Assembly (NCBI GenBank): GCA_903909415.1
Contig: CAIVVS010000174.1
Span: 1 to 21,279, forward strand
Direction: 5' to 3'
DNA length: 21,279 nucleotides
DNA from: an uncultured Pseudomonadota bacterium
GTDB taxonomy: Bacteria > Pseudomonadota > Gammaproteobacteria > Burkholderiales > SG8-39
Positions 1-8,120 of this stretch are shown in pieces (position 1 is the stretch's first letter; every line of letters begins with the position of its first letter). The notes below the pieces were generated by a model. That model saw nothing but the letters and a program-made list of their open reading frames with translations. It did not search any database and had not been told where the DNA came from. Both the position numbers and the translations under genes were made by a program.

Positions 1-63
1 CGGCGCGGCCAGGGCTGGCACGACAAGATCGCGCGCACCCTGGTCGTGCGCGCGGACGACTGA
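1..63 (+). CDS. C-terminal end of an RDD-family membrane protein (partial)
   Basis: The window opens inside a reading frame that ends at TGA 61-63. Its last 20 codons read RRGQGWHDKIARTLVVRADD. RDD-family integral membrane proteins commonly end with a 'GxHDxxAxTxVV' segment after their last membrane helix, and this tail fits that pattern. Only the tail is present, so the family call rests on one short motif. The gene is convergent with the thioesterase that ends at 121. The 57-bp gap between them contains a perfect 10-bp GCGCCGGCGC palindrome but no U-tract terminator. Confidence 0.5.
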   Translation, partial: RRGQGWHDKIARTLVVRADD

Positions 64-120
64 ACCGCACCAAGGGATCGGGATTGCGCCGGCGCGCGGC
101 GTTTCCCCGACCCGGGTGCT

Positions 121-567
121 TCAGGCCTTGCGGTCGCCCACCAGCTTGAAGGTGCCTATGGACTTGGCCAGCAGCTTGCCGTCCTCGGCGCGCGCCTCGG
201 ACTCGCAGAACACGGTCGAGCGCCCGGCGTTCAGCACCCGGCCCTCGGCCGTCAGCACGCCTTCGCTTGCGTTCAGGAAGCCCACGCTCATGTCCACGGT
301 GAGCACCGCGGACTGGGTGCCGAACCAGCCGCGCACCGCGCAGCACATCACCAGGTCCATCATGGTCATGATCACGCCACCGTGCGTGGTGCCCCAGCTG
401 TTGAGCAGCTCGGGCTTGCGCGCCAGTCGCACCAGCGCGCGCTCGCGGCCCTGCTCGATGAGTTCTATGCCCAGGTGCTGCACGAAGGGGATGACCACGC
501 CGTAGCCGATGGCCTCGCCGGTCGTGCCCGGCGCGTTCGATTCGAGGGTGTTGGTGTCGATGGTCAT
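121..567 (-). CDS. PaaI-type hotdog-fold thioesterase
   Basis: This 148-residue protein has the size and motif order of single-hotdog PaaI/YdiI thioesterases, which hydrolyse acyl-CoA thioesters in the cytoplasm. The diagnostic part is N56-x-x-G-T-T-H-G-G (through G64), followed seven residues later by D71 at the start of the hotdog helix. In this family the HGG loop forms the oxyanion hole and the acidic residue helps activate water. ATG at 567 is the only sensible start, but its Shine-Dalgarno is weak. The gene lies 126 bp downstream of the SDR gene on the same strand, so the two may be co-transcribed. Given the neighbouring acyl-CoA enzymes, a role in releasing stalled CoA esters is a reasonable inference. 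The substrate cannot be read from sequence. Confidence 0.85.
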   Translation of the reverse strand: MTIDTNTLESNAPGTTGEAIGYGVVIPFVQHLGIELIEQGRERALVRLARKPELLNSWGTTHGGVIMTMMDLVMCCAVRGWFGTQSAVLTVDMSVGFLNASEGVLTAEGRVLNAGRSTVFCESEARAEDGKLLAKSIGTFKLVGDRKA

Positions 568-693
568 CTCGTTGCCCCGGTCCTGCGGATTGCCGTTCCC
601 GCGCGGCGCGCGGATCCGGCAGCCACTGTACTTCGGTCCCGGGCGGGGGGGTGCTGCGCCGCAGCGTCCGGGTGGACCACGGGCGGACCGCGC

Positions 694-1470
694 TCACACC
701 ACGCTGGCGCCGCCGTCCACGGAGATGATCTGCCCGGTGATGTGGCGCGAGGCATCCGAGGCGAGCAGTACCGCCGTGCCCTTGAGGTCCTCGTCCGAGC
801 CCAGCCGCCCCAGCGGCGTGCGCGCGATGATCTCTTCGCTCGCCGCGGCCAGCACGCCCTGGCTCATGCGCGAGGGGAAGAAGCCCGGCGCGATCGCGTT
901 GACGTTGATGCCGTACTGGCCCCATTCGGCGGCCAGCGCGCGGGTGAAGTTCACCAGCCCGCCCTTGCTGGTGTTGTAGGCGATGGTTGCCATCACCGTC
1001 GGCATCTGGCCCTTGAGGCCGGCGATCGAGGCGATGTTGATGATGCGCCCGCTGCGCGCCGGGATCATCGCCACGCGGCCGACTTCCTGGGTCAGCAGGA
1101 AGTTGCCGGTGAGGTTCAGGTTGAGCACCTTGTTCCAGGCATCCAGCGGGTGGTCCACCGTGGCCGCGCCCCAGCTCGCGCCGGCGTTGTTCACCAGCAC
1201 GTCGATGCGTCCCCAGCGCGCCATCACCGCCTGCACCAGCGGCGCGGCGGCGTCGGGCCGGGACAGGTCCCCCGGCACGGCCAGCACCTCCAGGCCCTGT
1301 GCGGCGAGCGTCGCGCTCGCCTGCGCCAGCTCGTCGGGCTTGCGCGCGGTGATCGCGAGCTTCGCGCCCATCTCGCCCAGCGCCGATGCGATCTGCAAGC
1401 CCAGCCCGCGTGAGCCCCCGGTCACCAGGGCGACCCGCCCGGTCAGGTCGAACAGCTTGCGCACGCCCAT
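694..1470 (-). CDS. SDR-family NAD(P)-dependent oxidoreductase
   Basis: This is a classical short-chain dehydrogenase/reductase of 258 residues, close to the usual 250. Counting from the ATG at 1470, the Rossmann motif TGGSRGLG is at 17-24, NNAG at 94-97, the catalytic serine at S148, and YNTSK (Y165/K169) completes the triad. The C-terminal 'ISVDGG' is also typical. The R following G-G-S in the nucleotide loop suggests NADP(H) preference (inference). I chose ATG 1470 over a GTG at 1500 because GGGAGC lies 5 nt upstream of the ATG, whereas the GTG has no ribosome site and adds ten residues before the conserved start. The family includes 3-ketoacyl-ACP/CoA reductases and gluconate 5-dehydrogenase-like enzymes. 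The acyl-CoA neighbours suggest a hydroxyacyl or alcohol substrate, but this is not proven. Confidence 0.85.
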   Translation of the reverse strand: MGVRKLFDLTGRVALVTGGSRGLGLQIASALGEMGAKLAITARKPDELAQASATLAAQGLEVLAVPGDLSRPDAAAPLVQAVMARWGRIDVLVNNAGASWGAATVDHPLDAWNKVLNLNLTGNFLLTQEVGRVAMIPARSGRIINIASIAGLKGQMPTVMATIAYNTSKGGLVNFTRALAAEWGQYGINVNAIAPGFFPSRMSQGVLAAASEEIIARTPLGRLGSDEDLKGTAVLLASDASRHITGQIISVDGGASVV

Positions 1471-1475
1471 GGACT

Positions 1476-1481
1476 GCTCCC
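1476..1481 (-). promoter_or_regulatory. Ribosome binding site that fixes the SDR start
   Basis: On the minus strand GGGAGC ends 5 nt before ATG 1470. No comparable purine run precedes the in-frame GTG at 1500, so the shorter protein is favoured. Confidence 0.6.
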
Positions 1482-1610
1482 GTGTGGTTGGCGCGGGCAC
1501 GTTCGGAACGCCCCGGCGCGACAGCGGCGCATCCTATCACCGCGTCCGCGCCGAAACGGACCGGGGCGCCCGCCGGCGCTCTGTGTATGCTACCGGACCG
1601 AAAACACATT

Positions 1611-1657
1611 TTGACAAAGCCGGCGTCCGACAACCTTTGTAAAAAGACACGTAAAAA
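1611..1657 (+). promoter_or_regulatory. Candidate promoter and tandem direct repeats upstream of the response regulator
   Basis: The 299-bp gap between the SDR start and the response-regulator start is AT-rich from about 1600 to 1660, unlike its surroundings. It holds a perfect -35 hexamer TTGACA at 1611-1616, but the -10 candidates 17-19 bp downstream are poor. The heptamer GTAAAAA occurs twice, at 1639-1645 and 1651-1657, a 12-bp period. OmpR/PhoB-type regulators typically bind tandem direct repeats with a period near 11 bp. Self-binding by the downstream regulator is therefore possible, but it is inference. ACAAAG (1614-1619) and CTTTGT (1635-1640) also form a spaced inverted repeat. Confidence 0.4.
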
Positions 1658-1731
1658 TACGCATGCCCGGGCCTTTGCGCCTCAGACTCGCGTCCAGACT
1701 GTGATTAATCCGCAAAACGCACGAAAGGCAG

Positions 1732-1758
1732 GACGCGCCCCGGCACCCCGGGCGCGTC
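1732..1758 (+). promoter_or_regulatory. GC-rich leader hairpin just before the response-regulator start
   Basis: GACGCGCCC (1732-1740) and GGGCGCGTC (1750-1758) are perfect 9-bp inverted arms around a 9-nt loop. The stem ends 11 nt before ATG 1770, close to where the ribosome site should be, and no strong Shine-Dalgarno is visible. It could restrict translation initiation or be part of an attenuator. It lacks the U-tract of an intrinsic terminator. Confidence 0.5.
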
Positions 1759-1769
1759 GTTGACGGTAC

Positions 1770-2462
1770 ATGGCACGCATCGCATTGGTGGAATCCGACC
1801 ACACCGCAGCCGCGCATGCGAGGGACTGGCTCGCATCCGCCGGGCACCGCTGCCACGCGTTCGATGACTCCAGGCCCTTCATGCGCTCGCGTTCGCGCGA
1901 GTCCTTCGACCTGTACCTGGTGGACTGGCACATGGAGTCGGGCGGCGAGGCCATCGTCCGCTGGGTGCGCTCGCGCGGCATGGAGCGCGTGCCGGTGCTG
2001 ATCAGCTGCGTACCCGCCCGCTGCTCCGACGCGGAGTTGGTCTCGGTGCTGGAGGCGGGCGTGGACGACTTCATCTTCAAGCCGCTGCGGCGCACCGAAC
2101 TCCTGGCCCGGGTCGGCGCGCTCATGTACCGCATGCAGCCGCCCGCGCCGGCCGAGGTGACGGCGGCGGGCCGCTACCACATCGATGCCAGGCGCCGCGA
2201 GATCAAGCTGGACGGCGAGCGCCTGGAGCTCACGCAGCGCGAGCTCGACCTCGCGCTGTTCCTGCTGCAGAACCCGGGCCGGCTGTTCTCGCGCGGCCAC
2301 CTGCTGGAGGCGATCTGGGGCATGCACCACCATCACGTGACCACGCGCACGGTGGACACGCACGTGTCCAAGCTGCGCGGCAAGCTGCGCCTGGCCGATA
2401 CCGGCTGGCGGCTGGTGCCGGTGTACCAGCACGGTTACCGCATGGAGCCGCCGGAAGGCTGA
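1770..2462 (+). CDS. Orphan OmpR-family response regulator, DNA-binding
   Basis: The 230-residue protein has a receiver domain (about 3-118) and an OmpR/PhoB winged-helix domain (about 130-228). In the receiver, D52 in LYLVDW is the likely phospho-acceptor, S79 the switch Ser/Thr and K104 (FIFKP) the conserved lysine. The acidic pair is represented by E8 and D10. The output domain carries ELTQRELDLALFLLQNPG and the recognition-helix signature TRTVDTHVSKLRGKL. No histidine kinase is adjacent, so it is an orphan regulator here. A run of four histidines (186-189) in the transactivation loop is unusual. The start at ATG 1770 matches the receiver's beta-1 strand but has only a weak ribosome site, and a 9-bp hairpin lies immediately upstream. 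It is convergent with the thiolase. Whether it controls the fatty-acid cluster cannot be seen. Confidence 0.88.
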   Translation: MARIALVESDHTAAAHARDWLASAGHRCHAFDDSRPFMRSRSRESFDLYLVDWHMESGGEAIVRWVRSRGMERVPVLISCVPARCSDAELVSVLEAGVDDFIFKPLRRTELLARVGALMYRMQPPAPAEVTAAGRYHIDARRREIKLDGERLELTQRELDLALFLLQNPGRLFSRGHLLEAIWGMHHHHVTTRTVDTHVSKLRGKLRLADTGWRLVPVYQHGYRMEPPEG

Positions 2463-2474
2463 GGCGCGGACGGT

Positions 2475-2500
2475 CGGACACCCGGGCCGCCGGGAGTCCG
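2475..2500. terminator. Hairpin between convergent genes, probable bidirectional terminator
   Basis: CGGAC-A-CCCGG, loop GCCG, then CCGGG-A-GTCCG forms ten GC-rich base pairs interrupted by one A-A mismatch. It fills most of the 39-bp gap between the response-regulator stop (2460-2462) and the thiolase stop (2502-2504). There is no U-tract on either side, so efficiency as an intrinsic terminator is uncertain. Confidence 0.6.
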
Positions 2501-2501
2501 G

Positions 2502-3680
<1,179 letters not shown>

Positions 3681-3711
3681 TGCTTGGTCCTCCGGGTGGT
3701 GCGTGTCGTTG

Positions 3712-4353
3712 TCAGGCGGGGCGGCGCGCGACCAGGTCGACCAGGGCCGACATGCCGCTGTGCCCGGGGCCTTCGTCCACTTCCTCGTCGTGCGTGGCCA
3801 GGTGCAGGATGTCCAGCGCCGCGAAGGCCCCGCGCAGCAGCGTATCGGTGTAGAGCTGCTCGATGTTCTTCGGCCCGCCAGTGCCATAGGCGAGCTGGCC
3901 GGTGCCGTAGCCCTGCAGGATCAGCAGGCCGCCCGGCTTGAGCGCGCGCACCAGGCCGGCGAACACCCGCGCGCGCTCCGGCGGCGTGGAGAACTGGATG
4001 AAGATCGCGGCCACCGCGTCGTACTGGACTGCATCCCAGTCCCAGGCATTGATGTCGCCCTGCTGCAGGTCCACCTGCACGCCGCGCTCGGCGGCGAGCG
4101 CGCGCGACTTGGCCAGGCCCACCGGCGAGTAGTCGAAGGCCGTGACCGCGTAGCCCTGCGACGCGAGCCAGGTGCTGTTGCGGCCCTCGCCATCGGCCAC
4201 GCACAGCACGCTCATGCCGGGCTTGAGGCGCTTGCCGGCCTGTTCGGCCAGGAAGGCGTTGGGCTGCTTGCCGAACACGTAGTCGGGAGCTGCGAAGCGC
4301 GTGTTCCAGCGGTCCAGTTCGCGGGGCGATCCGGCTGCGCCCTGGGTGCTCAT
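3712..4353 (-). CDS. Class I SAM-dependent methyltransferase inside the beta-oxidation operon
   Basis: This 213-residue protein begins with a '[20 protein letters not shown]' segment shared by small TehB/thiopurine-methyltransferase-like SAM enzymes. Motif I is [12 protein letters not shown] (49-60), the acidic residue ending beta-2 is D74 (TAFDYS), and a QGDIN loop (98-102) and [10 protein letters not shown] (137-146) follow. These features show SAM binding; the acceptor is unknown. Its ATG overlaps the TGA of the upstream hydratase/dehydrogenase in an ATGA (4350-4353), so translation is probably coupled. It sits 31 bp before the thiolase. A methyltransferase between two beta-oxidation genes is odd: it might act on a sulphur or chalcogen compound, on the transported substrate, or be a passenger. 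I make no functional claim beyond methyl transfer. Confidence 0.8.
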   Translation of the reverse strand: MSTQGAAGSPRELDRWNTRFAAPDYVFGKQPNAFLAEQAGKRLKPGMSVLCVADGEGRNSTWLASQGYAVTAFDYSPVGLAKSRALAAERGVQVDLQQGDINAWDWDAVQYDAVAAIFIQFSTPPERARVFAGLVRALKPGGLLILQGYGTGQLAYGTGGPKNIEQLYTDTLLRGAFAALDILHLATHDEEVDEGPGHSGMSALVDLVARRPA

Positions 4354-6473
4354 GCCGTCTTCACCTCGTTGAAGCGTCCGTCCTCGGCCGCGAGCTTCGC
4401 CAGCAGCGGCGCCGGCGTCCAGGCCTCGCCGTGGCGGCCCTTCGCATAGCGCTGCATCGCCACCAGCACGCGCGGCAGGCCGACGGTGTCGGCGTGGAAC
4501 ATCGGGCCGCCGCGCCACACCGGGAAGCCGTAGCCGGTGAGGTAGACCAGGTCGATGTCCGAGGCGCGCGCGGCGATGCCTTCCTCGAGGATGCGCGCGC
4601 CCTCGTTGACCAGCGAATACACCAGGCGCTCGACGATCTCCTCGTCGCTGACCTTGCGCCGCGCCAGGCCGATGTCGGCCGAGTGCTTGACGATCAGCTC
4701 GTCCACCAGCTTCGACGGACGCGCCTTGCGGTCGCCCGGCGCGTAGTCGTAGAAGCCGGCGCCGGTCTTCTGGCCGTAGCGGCCCAGCTCGCAGATCAGG
4801 TCCGGGATGCACGAGTACACGAAGTCCGGCTGTTCCACGTAGCGGCGCTTGCGGATGTACCAGCCGATGTCGTTGCCGGCCAGGTCGCTCATGCGCAGCG
4901 GTCCCATCGCGAAGCCGAAGGCCTCGATGGCGCGGTCCACCTGCCCGGGCAGGCAGCCTTCCTCCAGCAGGAATCCGGCCTGGCGCACGTACTGCTCGAC
5001 CATGCGGTTGCCGATGAAACCGTCGCACACGCCCGACACCACCGCGGTCTTCTTCAGTTTCTTGGCCAGCGCCATGGTGGTGGCGAGCACGTCCGGCGCG
5101 GTGGCCTTGCCGCGCACCACCTCCAGCAGCTTCATCACGTTGGCCGGGCTGAAGAAGTGCGTGCCCACCACGTCCTGCGGTCGTTTCGTGAAGGAGGCGA
5201 TCCGGTCCAGGTCCAGCGTGGAGGTGTTGGAGGCGAGGATGGCGCCGGGCTTCATCACCCCATCCAGCTGCCTGAACACCGCTTCCTTGACCGCGATGTC
5301 CTCGAACACCGCCTCGATGACGATGTCGGCATCGCGGATGGCGTCGTAGGACAGCGTGGGCCGCAGCAGCGCCATGCGCTTGTCGACGTCCTCGGGCTTC
5401 ATGCGCCCGCGCTTGGCGGCCGCCTCCCAGACCTTGCGCACGTTGGCCAGGCCGCGGTCCAGCGCGTCCTGCTTCGTCTCAAGCAGCGCCACCGGGATGC
5501 CGGCATTGGCGAAGTTGATCGCGATGCCCCCGCCCATGGTGCCGGCACCGATGATCGCGGCCGAGGCGATGGCGCGGGCCGGCGTGCCCTCGGGCACGCC
5601 CTCGATGCGCTGCGCGGCGCGTTCGGCGAAGAAGGCATGGCGCAGCGCCTTGCTCTCGTTGGTCAGCACCAGCTGCTCGAAGCAGGCGCGCTCGAAGCGC
5701 TGGCCGTCGTCGAAGGCCATGGTGACCGAGGCTTCCACCGCGTCGATGCACTTGGGCGGGGCCGGGTAGTGCTTCGCCACCGTCGCCACCGTGTTTCGCG
5801 CGAACTGCAGGAAGGCCTGGTGGTTGGGGTAGTCCACCTTGAGGTCACGGGTACGGCGCAGCGGCGCCTTGTCGGCCACCAGCTTGCGCGCGAACGCCAG
5901 CGCGCCTGCCAGCAGGTCGCCCTCCACGAGTTCGTCCACCAGCGGCGTGCCCTTGAACTGCGCGGCGGGCACGGTGTTGCCCGAGACCACCATGTTCAGC
6001 GCGGCCTCCAGCCCGATCAGGCGCGGCAGGCGTTGCGTGCCGGCGGCGCCGGGCAGCAGGCCGAGCTTCACCTCGGGCAGCGCGAGCAGCGCCTTGGGAT
6101 GCGCGACGCGGTAGTGGCAGCTCATCGCCAGTTCCAGGCCGCCGCCCAGCGCCACGCCGCTGACCGCGGCCACCACGGGCTTCTCCATCCGGTCCAGGGT
6201 CGCGATCACGTCGCGCAGGTTGGGCCAGGCGCTGGACCTGGGCGTGTTGAATTCGCGGATCTCGGCGCCGCCGGAGAAGGACTTGCCCTCGCCGATCAGC
6301 ACCACCGCAGTGACGGCGGCATCGGCCGCGGCGCGCTCCAGGCCGGCCTGGATGCGGGTGCGCAGCGCAAGCGCCAGGCTGTTGACCGGCGGATTGGACA
6401 GGGTGATGACCGCGACGCCGTCTTGCACGGCGTAGCTGTCGTGCGAGGCGTCCGGAGTGGGGGTCGTTGCCAT
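4350..6473 (-). CDS. Bifunctional enoyl-CoA hydratase / 3-hydroxyacyl-CoA dehydrogenase (FadB/FadJ-like)
   Basis: The 707-residue protein has the FadB/FadJ layout. The crotonase domain is about 12-190, with oxyanion-hole segment SFSGGAEI (65-72), ALGGGLE with E114, and PEVKLGLLPG with E134, the two hydratase glutamates. The NAD-binding domain starts at GAGTMGGG (309-316), with the catalytic dyad H439 (GTHFFSP) and E451. Two C-terminal dehydrogenase domains follow (about 480-575 and 610-695), including GFIGNR (485-490). It hydrates 2-enoyl-CoA and oxidises the 3-hydroxyacyl-CoA with NAD+. ATG 6473 has AAGGAG 6 nt upstream. It lies 114 bp after livF and is coupled to the methyltransferase by ATGA. 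The partner thiolase is two genes downstream. Whether it is the FadB or FadJ type cannot be settled by eye. Confidence 0.93.
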   Translation of the reverse strand: MATTPTPDASHDSYAVQDGVAVITLSNPPVNSLALALRTRIQAGLERAAADAAVTAVVLIGEGKSFSGGAEIREFNTPRSSAWPNLRDVIATLDRMEKPVVAAVSGVALGGGLELAMSCHYRVAHPKALLALPEVKLGLLPGAAGTQRLPRLIGLEAALNMVVSGNTVPAAQFKGTPLVDELVEGDLLAGALAFARKLVADKAPLRRTRDLKVDYPNHQAFLQFARNTVATVAKHYPAPPKCIDAVEASVTMAFDDGQRFERACFEQLVLTNESKALRHAFFAERAAQRIEGVPEGTPARAIASAAIIGAGTMGGGIAINFANAGIPVALLETKQDALDRGLANVRKVWEAAAKRGRMKPEDVDKRMALLRPTLSYDAIRDADIVIEAVFEDIAVKEAVFRQLDGVMKPGAILASNTSTLDLDRIASFTKRPQDVVGTHFFSPANVMKLLEVVRGKATAPDVLATTMALAKKLKKTAVVSGVCDGFIGNRMVEQYVRQAGFLLEEGCLPGQVDRAIEAFGFAMGPLRMSDLAGNDIGWYIRKRRYVEQPDFVYSCIPDLICELGRYGQKTGAGFYDYAPGDRKARPSKLVDELIVKHSADIGLARRKVSDEEIVERLVYSLVNEGARILEEGIAARASDIDLVYLTGYGFPVWRGGPMFHADTVGLPRVLVAMQRYAKGRHGEAWTPAPLLAKLAAEDGRFNEVKTA

Positions 6474-6530
6474 GGCTGCTCCTTGCGACCATCCGGCGCG
6501 CTGGCGGGCCGGATGAGGGGTGAGGGGCCG

Positions 6531-6536
6531 ATTCTA
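6531..6536 (-). promoter_or_regulatory. Candidate -10 element for the hydratase/dehydrogenase
   Basis: On the minus strand TAGAAT (5 of 6 to TATAAT) lies about 58 bp upstream of ATG 6473, in the only gap over 100 bp within the cluster. No good -35 is present at 16-18 bp. It sits in the loop of a small GGGCCG/CGGCCC inverted repeat (6525-6530 and 6538-6543). The beta-oxidation genes could thus be transcribed separately from the transporter genes. Confidence 0.35.
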
Positions 6537-6586
6537 CCGGCCCGCGTCGGTTCGTCCCTGCTTGGCCCGGGACGCGCGCTCGCGGT

Positions 6587-7300
6587 TCATACCGCGAGCC
6601 ACTGGCGCTGCACCTCGTGGTCCGCGCGCAACTGCGCCGGCGTGCCCTCGAACACCACCTGGCCGCGCCCCATCACCAGGCAGCGCGCGGCGAGCTCCAG
6701 CGCGATCGCGCCCTTCTGCTCGACCAGCAGGATGGCGACGCCGCGCCGCCTGACTTCGGTGAACAGCGCCGCGACCTGTTCCACCATCCTCGGCGCCAGG
6801 CCCTCGGTGGGTTCATCCGCCATCAGCAGGTCGGGGTCGCCCATCAGGGTGCGCGCCAGCGCCAGCATCTGCTGCTCGCCGCCGGACAGCACGCCGGCCG
6901 GCGCATGCTCGCGCTCGCGCAGCAGCGGGAACAGCGCGAACAGCTCGTCCACGCGCCAGCGACTTGCGCGGCGGCGTCCCGGCTTCTCGCCCATCAGCAG
7001 GTTCTCGCGCACCGTCAGCGTGGGGAAGACGTCGCGCGATTCGGGCACGTAGCCCAGCCCCAGCCGAGCGACCTCGAAGGGCCGCCGTCCCAGCAGTTCC
7101 TCGTCGTGCAGGCGCGCGCTGCCCTCGGCGCGCACCATGCCCATCAGCGCGCGCAGCAGCGTGGAGCGTCCCGCGCCGTTGCGCCCGAGCAGGGCCACGC
7201 ACTCGCCCGCGCCGACGCGCAGGTCCACGCCGTGCAGCACCGGCGTGGCGCCGTGCCAGGCGCGCAGGCTTCTCACTTCGAGCAGGCCGGCGTCACCCAT
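6587..7300 (-). CDS. livF: LIV-type ABC transporter ATPase, LivF-like, with altered Walker A
   Basis: This 237-residue ATP-binding subunit belongs to the branched-chain amino acid / carboxylate (HAAT) family. Signature LSGGEQQ is at 139-145, and Walker B LLMADEPTEGL (158-168) has D162 and E163. LVEQ (192-195) replaces the H-loop, as is normal for LivF. The Walker A is GRNGAGRST (39-47): the invariant lysine is arginine (R45, codon CGC). ATG 7300 is chosen because GGAGG lies 6 nt upstream and the protein then starts at the family boundary; the frame is open further upstream but inside livG. The start overlaps the livG stop by 8 nt. It should pair with LivG under the LivH/LivM channel. The lysine replacement may impair hydrolysis at one of the two sites. 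Confidence 0.9.
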   Translation of the reverse strand: MGDAGLLEVRSLRAWHGATPVLHGVDLRVGAGECVALLGRNGAGRSTLLRALMGMVRAEGSARLHDEELLGRRPFEVARLGLGYVPESRDVFPTLTVRENLLMGEKPGRRRASRWRVDELFALFPLLREREHAPAGVLSGGEQQMLALARTLMGDPDLLMADEPTEGLAPRMVEQVAALFTEVRRRGVAILLVEQKGAIALELAARCLVMGRGQVVFEGTPAQLRADHEVQRQWLAV

Positions 7301-8120
7301 GGCGGCCCTCCTCGCCGGCGGAAAGCCCGCTGCCCAGGTAGGCCTCGCGCACCCGCGCATCGGCGCGCACCTCGGCGGGGGTTCCGGTGGCGATGAACTG
7401 TCCCGCGACCAGCACGCTCACCCGGTCGGCCAGTCCGAACACCACCTCCATGTCGTGCTCCACCATCAGCAGGGTGCGTCCGGCGCTCAGCTCGCGTATC
7501 AGGCGCGTGGCCGCCTCGGTCTCGGCGCGGCTCATGCCGGCGGTGGGTTCGTCCAGCAGCAGGGTGTGCGCGCCGCCGGCCACGGCGATGCCCAGTTCCA
7601 GCGCGCGCTGCTCCGCATAGGACAACTCGCCCGCCGGTACGTCGCGCCGCGCCGCCAGGCCGATGCGTTCCAACATGGCTTCCGCCCGGTCGCGGGCGTC
7701 GCGTTGCGAGCCCAGCGGCTTCCAGAACGCATGCCGGTGCCCCAGCGGCCACAGCGTCGCGCAGCGCAGGTTCTCGAACACCGTGAGCGTCGTGAACAGG
7801 CTGCTCACCTGGAAGCTGCGCGCCAGGCCCAGGCGCGCCACCGCGTGGGCCGGCATCCCGGTGATGTCGCGCCCGCCCAGCAGGACGCGGCCCGCGTCCG
7901 GCGCGAGCTGGCCGCTGGCGAGCCGGAACAAGGTGGACTTGCCCGCGCCGTTCGGCCCGATGATCGCGTGGCGCTCGCCCGCGGCGACCACCAGGTCCGC
8001 GCCGCGTATCACCTCGGTGGCACCGAAGCGCGCGCGCAGGCCGATGAGCTGCATGGCTGGCAGGGGCGCATTGTCCATCGCGCGGTGTTCATCGCGCGGT
8101 GTCGATCCAACCGGGCTCAT
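7293..8120 (-). CDS. livG: LIV-type ABC transporter ATPase, LivG-like
   Basis: The 275-residue ATP-binding subunit has an intact Walker A GPNGAGKS (55-62), signature LSYAEQ (166-171), Walker B LLLDEPTAGM (187-196) and switch histidine H222 in VEHDM, as in LivG. The signature reads LSYAEQ rather than LSGGxQ, a common variation in LivG proteins. I prefer ATG 8120, which overlaps the livM TGA as ATGA (8117-8120), over internal ATGs at 8078 and 8054. None of the three has a convincing ribosome site and coupling favours the first, though the conserved domain begins only near residue 23. It is part of the livHMGF order and probably forms the ATPase heterodimer with LivF. The transported substrate is unknown; the acyl-CoA genes around it suggest a carboxylate. 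Confidence 0.9.
   Translation of the reverse strand: MSPVGSTPRDEHRAMDNAPLPAMQLIGLRARFGATEVIRGADLVVAAGERHAIIGPNGAGKSTLFRLASGQLAPDAGRVLLGGRDITGMPAHAVARLGLARSFQVSSLFTTLTVFENLRCATLWPLGHRHAFWKPLGSQRDARDRAEAMLERIGLAARRDVPAGELSYAEQRALELGIAVAGGAHTLLLDEPTAGMSRAETEAATRLIRELSAGRTLLMVEHDMEVVFGLADRVSVLVAGQFIATGTPAEVRADARVREAYLGSGLSAGEEGRHG

Noticed and set aside
1590..2432. A 280-codon minus-strand frame opposite the response regulator
   Set aside because: It is antisense to a receiver plus winged-helix protein, and its product is low-complexity.
4431..7052. An 873-codon open frame on the plus strand across the hydratase/dehydrogenase and livF genes
   Set aside because: It is antisense to two genes with full catalytic motifs, its product is His/Ala/Arg-rich with no motif, and it arises from GC-rich codon bias.
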